Positions 35,374-46,314 of a stretch of DNA of 64,000 nt are shown here, piece by piece. Below the pieces are notes generated by a model. That model had not been told where the DNA came from, searched no databases, and was given only the letters and a program-made list of their open reading frames with translations. Position 1 is the stretch's first letter, and each line of letters begins with the position of its first letter. Origin of the DNA: Halichoerus grypus (taxonomy: Eukaryota > Chordata > Mammalia > Carnivora > Phocidae). The DNA lies in assembly GCF_964656455.1 (NCBI RefSeq), contig NC_135726.1:33199930-33263929 (forward strand). Reading direction: 5' to 3'. The position numbers were made by a program, and so were the translations under genes.

Positions 35374-36267
35374 ATGACAAGACAGAAAAAATCACCTCAA
35401 CAAAAAGAACAAGAGGTAGTACCGACTGCCAGGGACCTACTCAATATGGACATTAGTACGATGTCGGATATAGAGTTCAGAATCATCACTTTAAAGATAC
35501 TAGCTGGGCTTGAAAAAAGCATAGAAGTTATTAGAGAAACCCTTTCTGGAAAAATAAAAGAAATAAAATCTAACCAAGTCGAAATCAAAAAGGCTATTAA
35601 TGAGGTGCAATCAAAAATGGGGGTGCTAACTGCTAGGATAAATGAGGCAGAAGAGAGAATCAGTGATAGAGAAGACCAAATGATGGAAAATAAAGAAGCT
35701 GAGAAAAAGAGAGATCAACAACTACTGGATCATAAGGGCAGAATTCGAGAGATAAGCGATACCATAAGACAAAATATTAGAATAATTGGGATCCCAGAAG
35801 AAGAAGAAAGAGAGAGAGTGGCAGAAGGTATAGTGGAGCAAATTATAGCAGAGAACTTCCCTAATTTGGGGAAGGAAACAGGCATCAAAATCCAGGAGGC
35901 ACAGAGAACCCCTCTCAAAATCAATAAAAATAGGTCAACACCCCAACATCTAATAGTAAAACTTACGAGTCTCAGAGACAAAGAGAAAATCCTGAAAGCA
36001 GCTCAGGAGAAGAGATATGTAACCTACAATGGTAGAAACATTGGATTGGCAACAGACCTATCCACAGAGACCTGGCAGGCCAGAAAGGACTGGCAGGATA
36101 TATTCAGAGCACTAAATGAGAAAAATATGCAGCCAAGAATACTATATCCAGCTAGGCTGTCATTGAAAATAGAAGGAGAGATAAAAAGCTTCCAGGACAA
36201 ACAAAAACTAAAGGAATTTGCAAACACGAAACCAGCCCTACAAGAAATCTTGAAAGGGGTCCTCTAA
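35374..36267 (+). CDS. L1-B ORF1 protein (RNA-binding chaperone), intact
   Basis: A complete 297-residue ORF1. By family knowledge the protein forms trimers, coats L1 RNA in cis and acts as a nucleic-acid chaperone during retrotransposition. Visible layout: a basic, glutamine-rich N-terminus (MTRQKKSPQQKEQE), a heptad-rich coiled coil at about residues 45-130, an RNA-recognition fold starting at about 134 (IRIIGIPE at 135-142), and the conserved C-terminal domain from about 215 (ARKDWQDIFRALNEK at 236-250, RILYPARLS at 255-263). It is somewhat shorter than human ORF1p (338 residues). L1-A has the same frame with a 2-base deletion. ORF1 being open while ORF2 is wrecked is notable. Whether it is transcribed is unknown. 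Confidence 0.93.
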   Translation: MTRQKKSPQQKEQEVVPTARDLLNMDISTMSDIEFRIITLKILAGLEKSIEVIRETLSGKIKEIKSNQVEIKKAINEVQSKMGVLTARINEAEERISDREDQMMENKEAEKKRDQQLLDHKGRIREISDTIRQNIRIIGIPEEEERERVAEGIVEQIIAENFPNLGKETGIKIQEAQRTPLKINKNRSTPQHLIVKLTSLRDKEKILKAAQEKRYVTYNGRNIGLATDLSTETWQARKDWQDIFRALNEKNMQPRILYPARLSLKIEGEIKSFQDKQKLKEFANTKPALQEILKGVL

Positions 36268-36348
36268 GCAAAGAGACAGCCTAAAAGCAACATAGACCAG
36301 AAAGGAACACAGACAATATACAGTAACAGTCACCTTACAGGCAATACA

Positions 36349-39300
36349 ATGGCACTAAATTCCTATCTTTCAAGAGTTACCCTGGGGCGCCTGGGTGGCT
36401 CAGTTGGTTAAGCGACTGCCTTCGGCTCAGGTCATGATCCTGGAGTCCCTGGATCGAGTCCCACATCGGGCTCCCTGCTCGGCAGGGAGTCTGCTTTGCC
36501 CTCTGACCCTATCCCCTCTCATGTGCTCTCTCTCATTCTCTCTCTCTCAAATAAATAAATAAAATCTTAAAAAAAAAAAAAAGAGTTACCCTGAATGTGA
36601 ATGGGCTAAATGCCCCAATCAAAAGACACAGCCTATCAGATTGGATTAAAAAACAAGACCCATCGATATGCTGTCTGCAAGAGACTCATTTTAGACCCAA
36701 AGACACCCCCAGATTGAAAGTGAGGGGGGGGAAAACCATTTACCATGCTAATGGACACCAAAAGGAAGCTGGGGTGGCAATCCTTATATCAGACAAATTA
36801 GATTTTAAACTGAAGACTGTAATAAGAGATGAGGAAGGACACTATATCCTACTTAAAGGGTCTATCCAACAAGAAGATCTAACAACTGTAAATATCTATG
36901 CCCCTAACATGGGAGTGGCCAATTATATAAGGCAATTAAGAACAAAAGCAAAGAAACACATTGACAACAATACAATGATAGTGGGGGACTTTAACACCCC
37001 CCTCACTGAAATGGACAGATCATCTAAGCAAAAGATCAACAAGGAAATAAAGACTTTAAATGACACACTGCACCAAATGGACTTCACAGACATATTCAGA
37101 ACATTCCATCCCAAAGCAACGGAATACACATTCTTCTCTAGTGCCCATGGAACATTCTCCAGAATCGATCACATCCTAGGTCATAAATCAGGTCTCAACC
37201 GGTACCAAAAGATTGGGATCATTCCCTGCCTATTTTCAGACCACAGTGCTTTGAAACTAGAACTCAATCACAAGAGGAAAGTCGGAAAGAACTCAAATAC
37301 ATGGAGGCTAAAGAGCATCCTACTAAAGAATGAATGGGTCAACCAGGAAATTAAAGAAGAATTAAAAAAATTCATGGAAAGCAATGAAAATGAAAACACA
37401 ACTGTTCAAAATCTTTGGGATGCAGCAAAAGCAGTCCTAAGAGGAAAGTATATAGCAATACAAGCCTTTCTCAAGAAATAAAAAAGGTCTCAAGTACAAA
37501 ACCTAACCCTACACCTAAAGGAGCTGGAGAAAGAACAGCAAATAAATCCTAAACCCAGCAGGAGAAGAGAAATAATAAAGATCAGAGCAGAAATCAATGA
37601 AATAGAAACCAAAAGAACAGTAGAACAGATCAACAAAACTAGGAGCTGGTTCTTTGAAAGAATTAACTAGATTGATAAATCCCTGGCCAGACTTATCAAA
37701 AAGAAAAGAGAAAAGACCCAAATCAACAAAATCATGAATGAAAGAGGAGAGATCACAACCAACACCAAAGAAATACAAACAATTATAAGAACATATTATG
37801 AGCAACTCTATGCCAGCAAATTAGATAACCTGGAAGAAATGGATGCATTCCTAGAGATGTATCAACTACCAAAACTGAACCAGGAAGAAATAGAAAACCT
37901 GAACAGACCTATAACCACCAAGGAAATTGAAGCAGTCATCAAAAATCTCCCAAAAAACAAAAGCCCAGGGCCAGATGGCTTCCCAGGGGAATTCTACCAA
38001 CCATTTAAAGAAGAATGAATACCTATTCTTCTGAAACTGTTCCAAAAAATAGAAATGGAAGGAAAACTTCCAAACTCGTTTTATGAGGCCACCATTACCT
38101 TGATCCCAAATCCAGACAAAGACCCCATCACAAAGGAGAATTACAGACCAATATCCTTGGTGAACATGGATGCAAAAATTCTCACCAAAATACTAGCCAA
38201 TAGGATACAACAGTACAATAAAAGGATTATTCACCACGACCAAGTGGGCTGCAAGGTTGGTTCAACATCTGCAAATCAATCAACGTGATACATACATCAA
38301 CTGAGAGCTTTCCTCCTAAGGTTAGGAATGCGGCAGGGATGTCCATTATCACCACTGCTATTCAACATAGTATTAGAAGTCCTAGCCACAGCAATCAGAC
38401 AACAAAAAGAAATCAAAGGCATCCAAATCGGCAAAGAAGAAGTCAAACTCTCACTCTTTGCAGATGATATGATACTTTATGTGGAAAACCCAAAAGACTC
38501 CACCCCAAAACTGCTAGAACTCAGACAGGAATTCAGTCAAGTGGCAGGATATAAAATCAATGCACAGACATCAGTGGCATTCCTATACCCCAACAATAAG
38601 ACAGAAGAAAGAGAAATTAAGGAGTCAATCCCATTTACAATTGCACCCAAAACCATAAGATACCTAGGAATAAATCTAACCAAAGAGGCAAATGATCTGG
38701 ACTCAGAAAACTATAAAATACTCATGAAAGTAACTGAGGAAGACACAAAGAAATGGAAAAACGTTCCGTGCTCATGGATTGGAAGAACAAACATTGTGAA
38801 GATGTCAGTGCTACCTAGAGCAAGCTACACATTCAATGCAATCCCCATCAAAATACCATCCACTTTTTTCAAAGAAATGGAACAAATAATCCTAAAATTT
38901 GTATGGAACCAGAAAAGACCCCGCATAGCCAGAGGAATGTTGAAAAAGAAAAGCAAAGCTGGCGGCATCACGATTCCGGACTTCCAGCTCAATTACAAAG
39001 CTGTCATCATTAAGACAGTATGGTACTGGCACAGAAACAGACACATAGATCAATGGAACACAATAGAGAACCCAGAAATGGACCCTCAACTCTATGGTCA
39101 ACTAATCTTTGACAAAGCAGGAAAGAATGTGCAATGGAAAAAAGACAGTCTCTTCAACAAATGGTGTTGGGAAAATTGGACAGCCACATGCAGAAGAATG
39201 AAACTGGACCATTTCCTTACACCACACACAAAAATAGACTCGAAATGGTTGAAAGACCTCAATGTGAGACAGGAGTCCATCAACATCCTAAAGGAGAACA

Positions 39301-40316
39301 CAGGCAGCAACCTCTTCGACCTCAGCCGCAGCAACTTCTTCCTAGAATCATCGCCAAAGGCAAGGGAAGCAAGGGCAAAAATGAACTATTGTGACCTCAT
39401 CAAGATAAAAAGCTTTTGCACAGCAAAACAAACAGTCCACAAAACCTAAAGACAACCGACAGAATGGGAGAAGATATTTGCAAATGACATATCAGATAAA
39501 GGGCTAGTACCCAAAATCTATAAAGAACTTATCAAACTCAACAGCCAAAGAACAAAGAATCCAATCAAGAAAAGGGGAGAAGACATGAACAGACATTTTT
39601 CCAAAGAAGACATCCAAATGGCCAACAGACACACGAAAAAGTGCTCAACATGGCTCAGCATGAGGGAAATCGAAATTAAAACCTCAATGAGATACCACCT
39701 CACACCAGTCAGAATGGCTAAAATTAACAAGTCAGGAAACGACAGATGTTGGCGGGGATGCGGAGAAAGGGGAACCCTCCTACACTGTTGGTGGGAATGC
39801 AAGCTGGTGCAACCACTCTGGAAAACAGTATGGAGGTTCCTCAAAAAGTTGAAAATAGAGCTACCCTACGATCCAGCAATTGCACTACTGGGTATTTACC
39901 CCAAAGATACAAATGTAGGGATCCGAAGGGGTACGTGCACCCCGATGTTTATAGCCGCAATGTCCACAATAGCCAAACTGTGGAAAGAGCCAAGATGTCC
40001 ATCGACAGATGAATGGATAAGGAAGAGGTGGTATACATATATACATTGTATATATATATGTATATATATACAATGGAATATTATGCAGCCATCAAAAGGA
40101 ATGAGATCTTGCCATTTGCAACAACGTGAATGGAACTGGAGGGTGTTATGCTGAGCGAAATAAGTCAATCAGAGAAAGACATGTATCATATGACCTCACT
40201 GATAGGAGGAATTCTTAATCTTGGGAAACAAATTGAGGGTTGCTGGAGTGGGGGGTGGGGTGGGAGGGATGGGGTGGGTGGGTGATAGACATTGGGGAGG
40301 GTATGTGATATGGTGA
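36349..40316 (+). pseudogene. L1-B ORF2 (endonuclease-reverse transcriptase), broken
   Basis: The original ATG is at 36349, giving 12 codons (MALNSYLSRVTL) before the SINE. After it the duplicated target site restores RVTL and the endonuclease reads on (NVNGLNAPIKRH, QETHF, GDFNTPL, SDHSALKLEL) until TAA at 37479, where L1-A has CAA. A TAG at 37668 is also private to L1-B. TGA at 38016-38018 is shared with L1-A. About 190 bp of the reverse transcriptase is deleted near 38280, and a smaller deletion lies near 38248. The frame from 38328 to 39449 keeps [11 protein letters not shown] and FADD. The C-terminal region resumes at 39585. Confidence 0.93.
36385..36580 (+). mobile_element. SINE inside ORF2 of L1-B
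   Basis: Forward SINE in L1 sense orientation. The duplication AAGAGTTACCCTG is at 36372-36384 and 36581-36593. Sequence and site match 20509-20701 in L1-A. Confidence 0.97.
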
Positions 40317-40662
40317 ACGCTGTGAATTGTGCAAGACTGTTGAATCACAGATCTGTACCTCTGAAACAAATAATGCAATATATGTTAAGAAAAATAAAAA
40401 AGAAGAAGATAGCCGGAGGGGAAGAAGGAAGGGGGGGGATATCGGAGGGGGAGACAAACCATGAGAGACGACGGACTCTGAAAAACAAACTGAGGGTCCT
40501 AGAGGGGAGGGGGGTGGGAGGATGGCTTAGCCTGGTGATGGGTATTAAAGAGGGCATGTTCTGCATGGAGCACTGGGTTATGCACAAACAATGAATCATG
40601 GAACACTACATCAAAAACTAATGATGTAATGTATGGTGATTAACATAATAAAAAAGTTAAAG

Positions 40663-40722
40663 AAAACTAATGATGTAATGTATGGCGATTAACATAACGT
40701 AATAAAAATATGAAAAAAAAAG
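40663..40722 (+). mobile_element. L1 3' UTR fragment, right half
   Basis: After the target-site copy, the end ATGTATGGCGATTAACATAA and an A-rich tail complete the L1 fragment begun at 33360. Confidence 0.88.
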
Positions 40723-41320
40723 ATAAACACTCTAATGGAACCTTAGCTGTTGGAGTACAGATGCAGAAGTGATTAATCCTGCCTGGGATGGTTTTGGACA
40801 CTTCCAAGAAAGGTAGTGAGTTGGGTAGGTAAGGGATGGTTATGCGAAATTGTTTGCTGTGTCCAAAGAATGAAGGTGAGGTCAGAGTAGCTGGTGTGGA
40901 GCAGAGCAAAGGGTCACTGGAGATGAAGCTGGGAAAGTGAACTAAGGACCAGATGCAAACTGTCTGAACTTTATTCTCTAGGCAAGCAGGAGAAGCCATG
41001 CCATGGACTCTGGAAGATGGGTTGAAGAGAAGGAAGAATAGAATCAAGAAACCCACTTGGTCTCACAAAGGGCTATGACCACAGCAGAGGGAATGGGATT
41101 GAGAAGGAAGGCCGAGGCTTGAGAAACATTTAAAGAGATGCAAGTGATATTTGCTGCCCTCCTGGGTGTTGAGAGCCAAGGAGGATCCCAAGATGGTCTC
41201 AAAGTTCTAGCTTGAAGGAGTAGGTGGGAAGCAAAGTTTCCTACTAATACAGGGAACTCATCATGTAGTAACAGGTTTGGTGTGGAGGGAGGAGAAAGTG
41301 GCATGTCCAGATCTCCTCTT
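40723..41320 (-). mobile_element. L2-like LINE, right part of the interrupted element
   Basis: Block order resembles the other reverse L2-like pieces (CTAGGCAAGCAGGAGAAGCC, CCCAAGATGGTCTCAAAGTT, CTTGAAGGAGTAGG), but similarity is weak. Confidence 0.4.
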
Positions 41321-41329
41321 AAGGATGTA

Positions 41330-42255
41330 CTAATACAAGCATTTTTATATGCTGGGATCTTGCCTCTAATCACTGCTCCAGACAAAGAAAAGATGGAGTT
41401 GCTTCAAACCTGGCTGCTATCATTTGATTTACCTGCTATTCTTTGGACTATTTTATTCGCTATGGGTACACCATTGCCTTAAATTGCATGATCATCTGGG
41501 ATGTTCTATGTTGGTAGTTAGGAAAATATAATTCTTTAGAAGGACTCAAAGTAAGCTATTTAAATTCTTTCTACACTAACCTCTTTCTCCACACTTGCAA
41601 GTGTGACCTACATCCACTTATCTAGTCCACTGCCAGACCCACACTAGAACCTCTAGGAGGTCAGTGGACCACAGGATCAACACTAACCCTCTCCCTAGCC
41701 CATCTGCTATTGACTTTCTGCATTCCATTCCTGACCCTGATTTCTCCTGCCAACTGCAATTCTGAGAGCTGACAGTGGCAAGCTTGGCTTCCCGATACAT
41801 CAATTTTATGTAAACTTATAAACTTCTAGAATATATTTGACTCTTTCCCCTGTGACACTAAGCCTCATTCTTGATAGCACTTTACCTTTGTTGTGAATAG
41901 TAAAGTTCTTCTAGTAGCTTTATTGTTAAGAAGTGCATAAACATAGGGTCTGATGATGGTATCTTTAGACTTGGATTCTAAAAAGGGGCTACCATTGTGC
42001 ACTTGGCTAAAGAAAACACAACTTACCAGTGAATGTTTTTCGTTTATCAAATTCTCAGCCAGCACAAAAAGCTAAGTCCATGTAATAAGCACTATCCTAC
42101 AATGCTACTCATTTCTGAAGGCACAAAACGATGACTGGTAGCTTTAGAAATGTTTTCTGGAAACCAAATATAAGAACAGCTCTGTTACTGCATACCTATG
42201 GAAACAGAAGACACATAGTTCTTAATTCACTTTTGCTCCCTTCTTGAACAGTTGT
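41330..42255. other. Unassigned sequence
   Basis: No recognised gene or repeat. Confidence 0.5.
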
Positions 42256-42400
42256 CTATAAGGTGGTGTTATTCTTTACTAGATCATGAGCTCTTTGAAG
42301 ACAGAATCAGGTTCTAATCCACATGTAAATCGATACCATCTGGCACAATGAATGTAACGTGACTGGGGCCAAATAAATGTTGGTTGAATTAATCAATGAT
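42255..42400 (+). mobile_element. L2 3' end
   Basis: Forward L2 tail: CTAGATCATGAGCTCTTTGAAG, ATCTGGCACAATGAATGTAA, CCAAATAAATGTTGGTTGAAT. Confidence 0.8.
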
Positions 42401-42589
42401 ATATGGTGAGAGAACTCACACTAGAAGGGGAGAGTTCCTCTCAGCTACAACTGGGCAAGTGAAATTACTTTGCCACGGGCAGTACCGGAAGCAGAATCTG
42501 TGACTATTATCATGTAATATGGAAATTCCAAATGAAGGGATAAACTAGACTCATGGATAAGAAAGTAGTCATCAAACCAAGAGTGTCTT

Positions 42590-42830
42590 GGAGATTTTTT
42601 TAAAGTCATAACCGTGCTATATAAGCAATAAATTATGAAGGCTGAGCATGTGAATAAAACTTAATATTGTCATAAATTTTATGACAAAGTTAATCAGACG
42701 CATATTTAATGACATGCATAATTATTATTATGCAGCATTGTAATAGACATTAATAATAAGCAGTCCAAGCCAATGCCTGTAAGAGTCTTTGTGTTCAACC
42801 AAACCAACTGGTGGGCATTTTCCCCCCCTT
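42590..42830. promoter_or_regulatory. Candidate conserved enhancer with homeodomain palindromes
   Basis: AT-rich, repeat-free segment with two perfect inverted repeats 29 bp apart: GTCATAAA-T-TTTATGAC at 42669-42685 and TGCATAAT-TATT-ATTATGCA at 42715-42734. Further TAAT cores surround them (TTAATCAG, TTTAATGACA, TTAATAAT). The half sites resemble posterior-HOX and POU/homeodomain targets. The enhancer role is inference; the palindromes are read directly. Confidence 0.4.
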
Positions 42831-42834
42831 TTTA

Positions 42835-43165
42835 ATCGTTAATTCTCTGTACCTACTATAACTATCAGTGGTGAAGGGCTTTTTGGATATATGAATAATT
42901 TAATCCTCAGTGCAGACACAGAAACCCTAACTAAAGACAGTCTCAGCAGGTAAGGCTCTGGGCACCTCTACCACCTAAAACACCTGAAGCAGAAGCATGT
43001 GGGAACTGTGCCCACAGATACACCTCAGTAGCTCTAATGGCTGGATCTCTGCCTTTATGAAAAAAAGAAACTAAAGAAAGCTTCTATGACCCAAAGGGGT
43101 AGACTGGAATTGTTGGGAAATAACAACCCCCACCCAGAGGCTCTCACTAGTGACTAAAGGGAATT
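42835..43165. other. Unassigned sequence
   Basis: No recognised feature. Confidence 0.5.
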
Positions 43166-43186
43166 TGTTATAAGATCTTTACCCCT

Positions 43187-43380
43187 GGGGCGCCTGGGTG
43201 GCTAGGTTGGTTAAGCGTCTGCCTTCGGCTCAGGTCATGATCCCAGGGTCCTGGGATCGAGCCCCGCATCGGTCTCCCTGCTCAGAGGGAAGACTGCTTC
43301 TCCCTCTCCCTCTGCTGTCCCACTGCTTGTGCTCTCCTGCTCTCTCTCTGTCAAATAAATAAATAAAATCTTTTAAAAAA
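43187..43380 (+). mobile_element. SINEC-type SINE with 17-bp TSD
   Basis: Forward SINE. The duplication ATAAGATCTTTACCCCT is perfect at 43170-43186 and 43381-43397. Confidence 0.97.
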
Positions 43381-43399
43381 ATAAGATCTTTACCCCTTA

Positions 43400-43671
43400 G
43401 CCCTCAGGGCAAGGAGAGGTCATGCTGAGGTGCTCCCAGAGTTGGCAATGAGCTTCCCGCAGTGCTAAATGACTTATGAATGCACCCTTTGACAGTTTTC
43501 CTTCCCTTGCTTCACTTATCCACTCTCTCACCAGTGCTTCATGGAGTCACCTTGCATATATATCACTTGCACCTGAAACCTTGTCTCCAGGTCTGCTTCT
43601 GTTCTCCCAGATAGTGTTCTGTCTTTGGGGCTGCAACTTGGATGCATTGCCTTCCTCTAAGGGCTTTCCTA

Positions 43672-43710
<39 letters not shown>

Positions 43711-44520
43711 CACACCCAGCCTTCCTGCATACAGCCATCTGCTGAAGAGCTGTGCCATAAGCTTGTGCTTCTCCTGAGGGCAACTCTCATCATGTCATGG
43801 GCTCCAGGAAGATGAAAGAATGTGTGATCCTTAACAGGATGGAGAATGCTCTCTGGATTCCTGACAAGTTGGAAGGGGGTGGGGACAAGAGTCCACCTGG
43901 CTCAACAGAGAGGGGAAAAGAGAGAGAGAGCATGAGCTGGGAGTCCCATTGCTTAAAAAAAGCTGCCCCAGGTGCTGATCTGCAACAAGTATGCAGTCCA
44001 CGTATCTCTGGGTGATAGGTGTCCAGTGGTCCTGACGTCTAGACTGACTCCCGGCTGATTCTTCTCAGGGAGGAAACCAGGATAGTCCAGAGACTTTCAT
44101 TCTGCAGTTAAAGAGTTAGGCACAAGCAGCTTGATGAAGTCACGAAAGCACATTTATGCTAAAGTGTAAATGACTCACAGCTTCTTTTCTATTTTTATGG
44201 TGGGGAGATGCTTATGAGCATAAGGACACTAATGAACTAAAAGGGGAAGGAACATCCCTGTCAGATAAAAGCCAGAGAAGGGGGAAGGTAGCGGTGACCA
44301 AGACAAAGCACACCTGTTACATCTGGCCAGCTCTACCTGTTACAGCTGGGAAAGAACAGATACCATGTTTAGAGGTACGCCATCCCTGCTGCAGTAGGGG
44401 TGCAGTTCAGAGGGGTTACTGGTCAAGATGAAGACCCACAGGATGTTTCATTCCAAACTAGAAATGCCAATGTATAGAACACACCCTCGCCAGTATCAGA
44501 AGAAATCTGAGGAAGTGCAG
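43400..44520. other. Unassigned sequence
   Basis: Contains the CA microsatellite at 43675-43708 and nothing else recognised. Confidence 0.5.
43675..43708. repeat. (AC)n microsatellite
   Basis: About 17 AC units. Confidence 0.97.
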
Positions 44521-44529
44521 TGTTATAGG

Positions 44530-44945
44530 AAAGAAGACCATCTGGTACAGAGTTTATAGACCAGCGCCACTGCTCATTACCGTGTAATTTGGGATAGGTC
44601 ACTAGAAATCTCTGGACCTCCGTTTTGCCACCTGTAAAATAATAATAATTCTCTCCATACTGCATATCTCATAAAGGTGGCAATGAGGTCATGTGATGCA
44701 TGCCTGGAAGAGATGAGCTGCATCATAGTTAAGAGCACCACCTCCAGAGTCTGACTAGATAGGTTGAAACCCCTGTTGAGCACGTTCCAGCAGGGCCCCA
44801 GGGGGTCTTGGGCAAACTATTTACCCTTGGTTTCCTTGTCTGCAAAATGAGATTTAAAAAATAATCATAAGATTATTCCAATGCTTAATTTAAACATGGC
44901 ATGTAGAGAATTTAGCCTGGTACTTGGTACTTGCAGTAGATGCTA
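44530..44945 (+). mobile_element. Two adjacent MIR SINEs
   Basis: First copy, about 44530-44715: TAATTTGGGATAGGTCACTAG, CTCCGTTTTGCCACCTGTAAAATAATAAT. Second copy, about 44715-44945: CATAGTTAAGAGCACCACCT, GGTCTTGGGCAAACTATTTA, TTCCTTGTCTGCAAAATGAG. Confidence 0.85.
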
Positions 44946-44959
44946 AAAGCGATATGTAA

Positions 44960-46085
44960 ACTATATAGTATGAAATGGATGTTTAAGGCACTGAAAATAA
45001 GAGTAAACTGGACTTTGGGGAGGAAACACTGAGTAGAAGAGATAGGACATTGTTTTAGGTATTTTTCATCATCAGATCATTCTGCTTTAAGCATTCTGGT
45101 TTAAGCTGCTGCCATTCTCTTTCCTTCTCCTTTGTTAAATAAATGGCTGAGTACATTTCTAATTTACAGAGTTGGTTAACAAAAAAAAAATGTAATTTGA
45201 TAGTCAAATTCATATTAAGAATTATACACTTAGAATCTGTAAAATGTATAAACTAAATACACACATGTGACTACACTAAATTTTGCTCAAGTATGCTCAC
45301 TTCTGCTCTTAGGCACATTCTATTACGCTTAGGTCTTCATGTAATATGAAGGTAAGGCAGATGCATTTTGGAAAGCAAAACAAGAGTAAAACAAAAACAT
45401 ACCATAAGCAAAATCTTACACATCTCAAATTCATTATTAACCAAGTTTTAAATTTTAATAAGTTCAGTATGTTAAAAGTTTAGATGTCTGGGCGTTTCTA
45501 CCCTAAAACATGATCTCTGAGGGACTTCCATGTTGGTGTAATACAATGATCATGTGACACTTTCCAAAATCACTAATCTGAATGCATGAAGAAAGGTCAT
45601 ATTCTGCCTTGTTCAAAACCTCTAGGAAAATGAGCTTGGTATTTTTATGATGAGGCTCTCTGAGTAGTGTCGTAGACATGTCAAGCCAATCAGCTTGCAA
45701 AGGTAAAAAGAACACTGGTAGGTGCAAAAGTGGGGAGGGGGAGGGGGCAAAATAAGGACTTCTTGTTAAGTGATGAGAAAGAAACATTCATATCTCCATG
45801 AAATGAGATTCTTAAAATTTGAAACTTAAATCTTCGAAATGACAAGGTAATATAAATGATCCACAAATAAACTCACCAGGTCATCAAATGCTATTAAATC
45901 CCCGATGGGTAAGAGCAGTGAGCACAATCTACGCATTTAAGCCCATTGGCTTACCTGGCACAGTGTCAGTTCACTTTTCAGTAAAGTCAATATCAGTTTT
46001 GTAAAAGTACATATTGGTAAATTGTACATATCGATTTGTAGGCACCATCATATAACCTGGTACAGAGTAAGCATTCTTCCTATGG
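44960..46085. other. Unassigned AT-rich sequence
   Basis: No recognised gene or repeat. Confidence 0.5.
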
Positions 46086-46106
46086 TTAAGAAATTTGGAT
46101 GGTGTA

Positions 46107-46293
46107 GGGGTGCCTGGGTGTCTCAGTTGGTTAAGTGTCTGCCTTTGGCTCAGGTCAGGATCTCAGGGTCCTGGGATTGAGCCCTGTGTCAGGCTCCTTG
46201 TTGAGTGGGAAGCCTGCTTCTCCTTCTCCCTCTGCCTGTCCCTCTGCTCATGCCCTTTCTCTCTCTCTCAAATAAATAAAATCTTTAAAAAAA
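46107..46293 (+). mobile_element. SINEC-type SINE with 19-bp TSD
   Basis: Forward SINE. The duplication AAGAAATTTGGATGGTGTA is perfect at 46088-46106 and 46294-46312. Confidence 0.97.
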
Positions 46294-46314
46294 AAGAAAT
46301 TTGGATGGTGTAAA

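Larger units (their letters stand above)
33569..40662 (+). mobile_element. Near full-length young L1 (L1-B), with an internal SINE
   Basis: A 7.1-kb L1 starting GGGGCAGAGCAAGATGG. Order: GC-rich 5' UTR, intact ORF1 (35374-36267), start of ORF2, SINE, rest of ORF2 with defects, 3' UTR. The duplication AAAACTAATGATGTA is perfect at 33554-33568 and 40663-40677. The target is itself an L1 3' UTR. TSD and site differ from L1-A, so the two copies are separate insertions. Confidence 0.97.

Noticed and set aside
16286..40662. L1-A and L1-B as one inverted segmental duplication
   Set aside because: Each has its own perfect target-site duplication directly at the element ends and the flanks differ, so separate insertion fits better.
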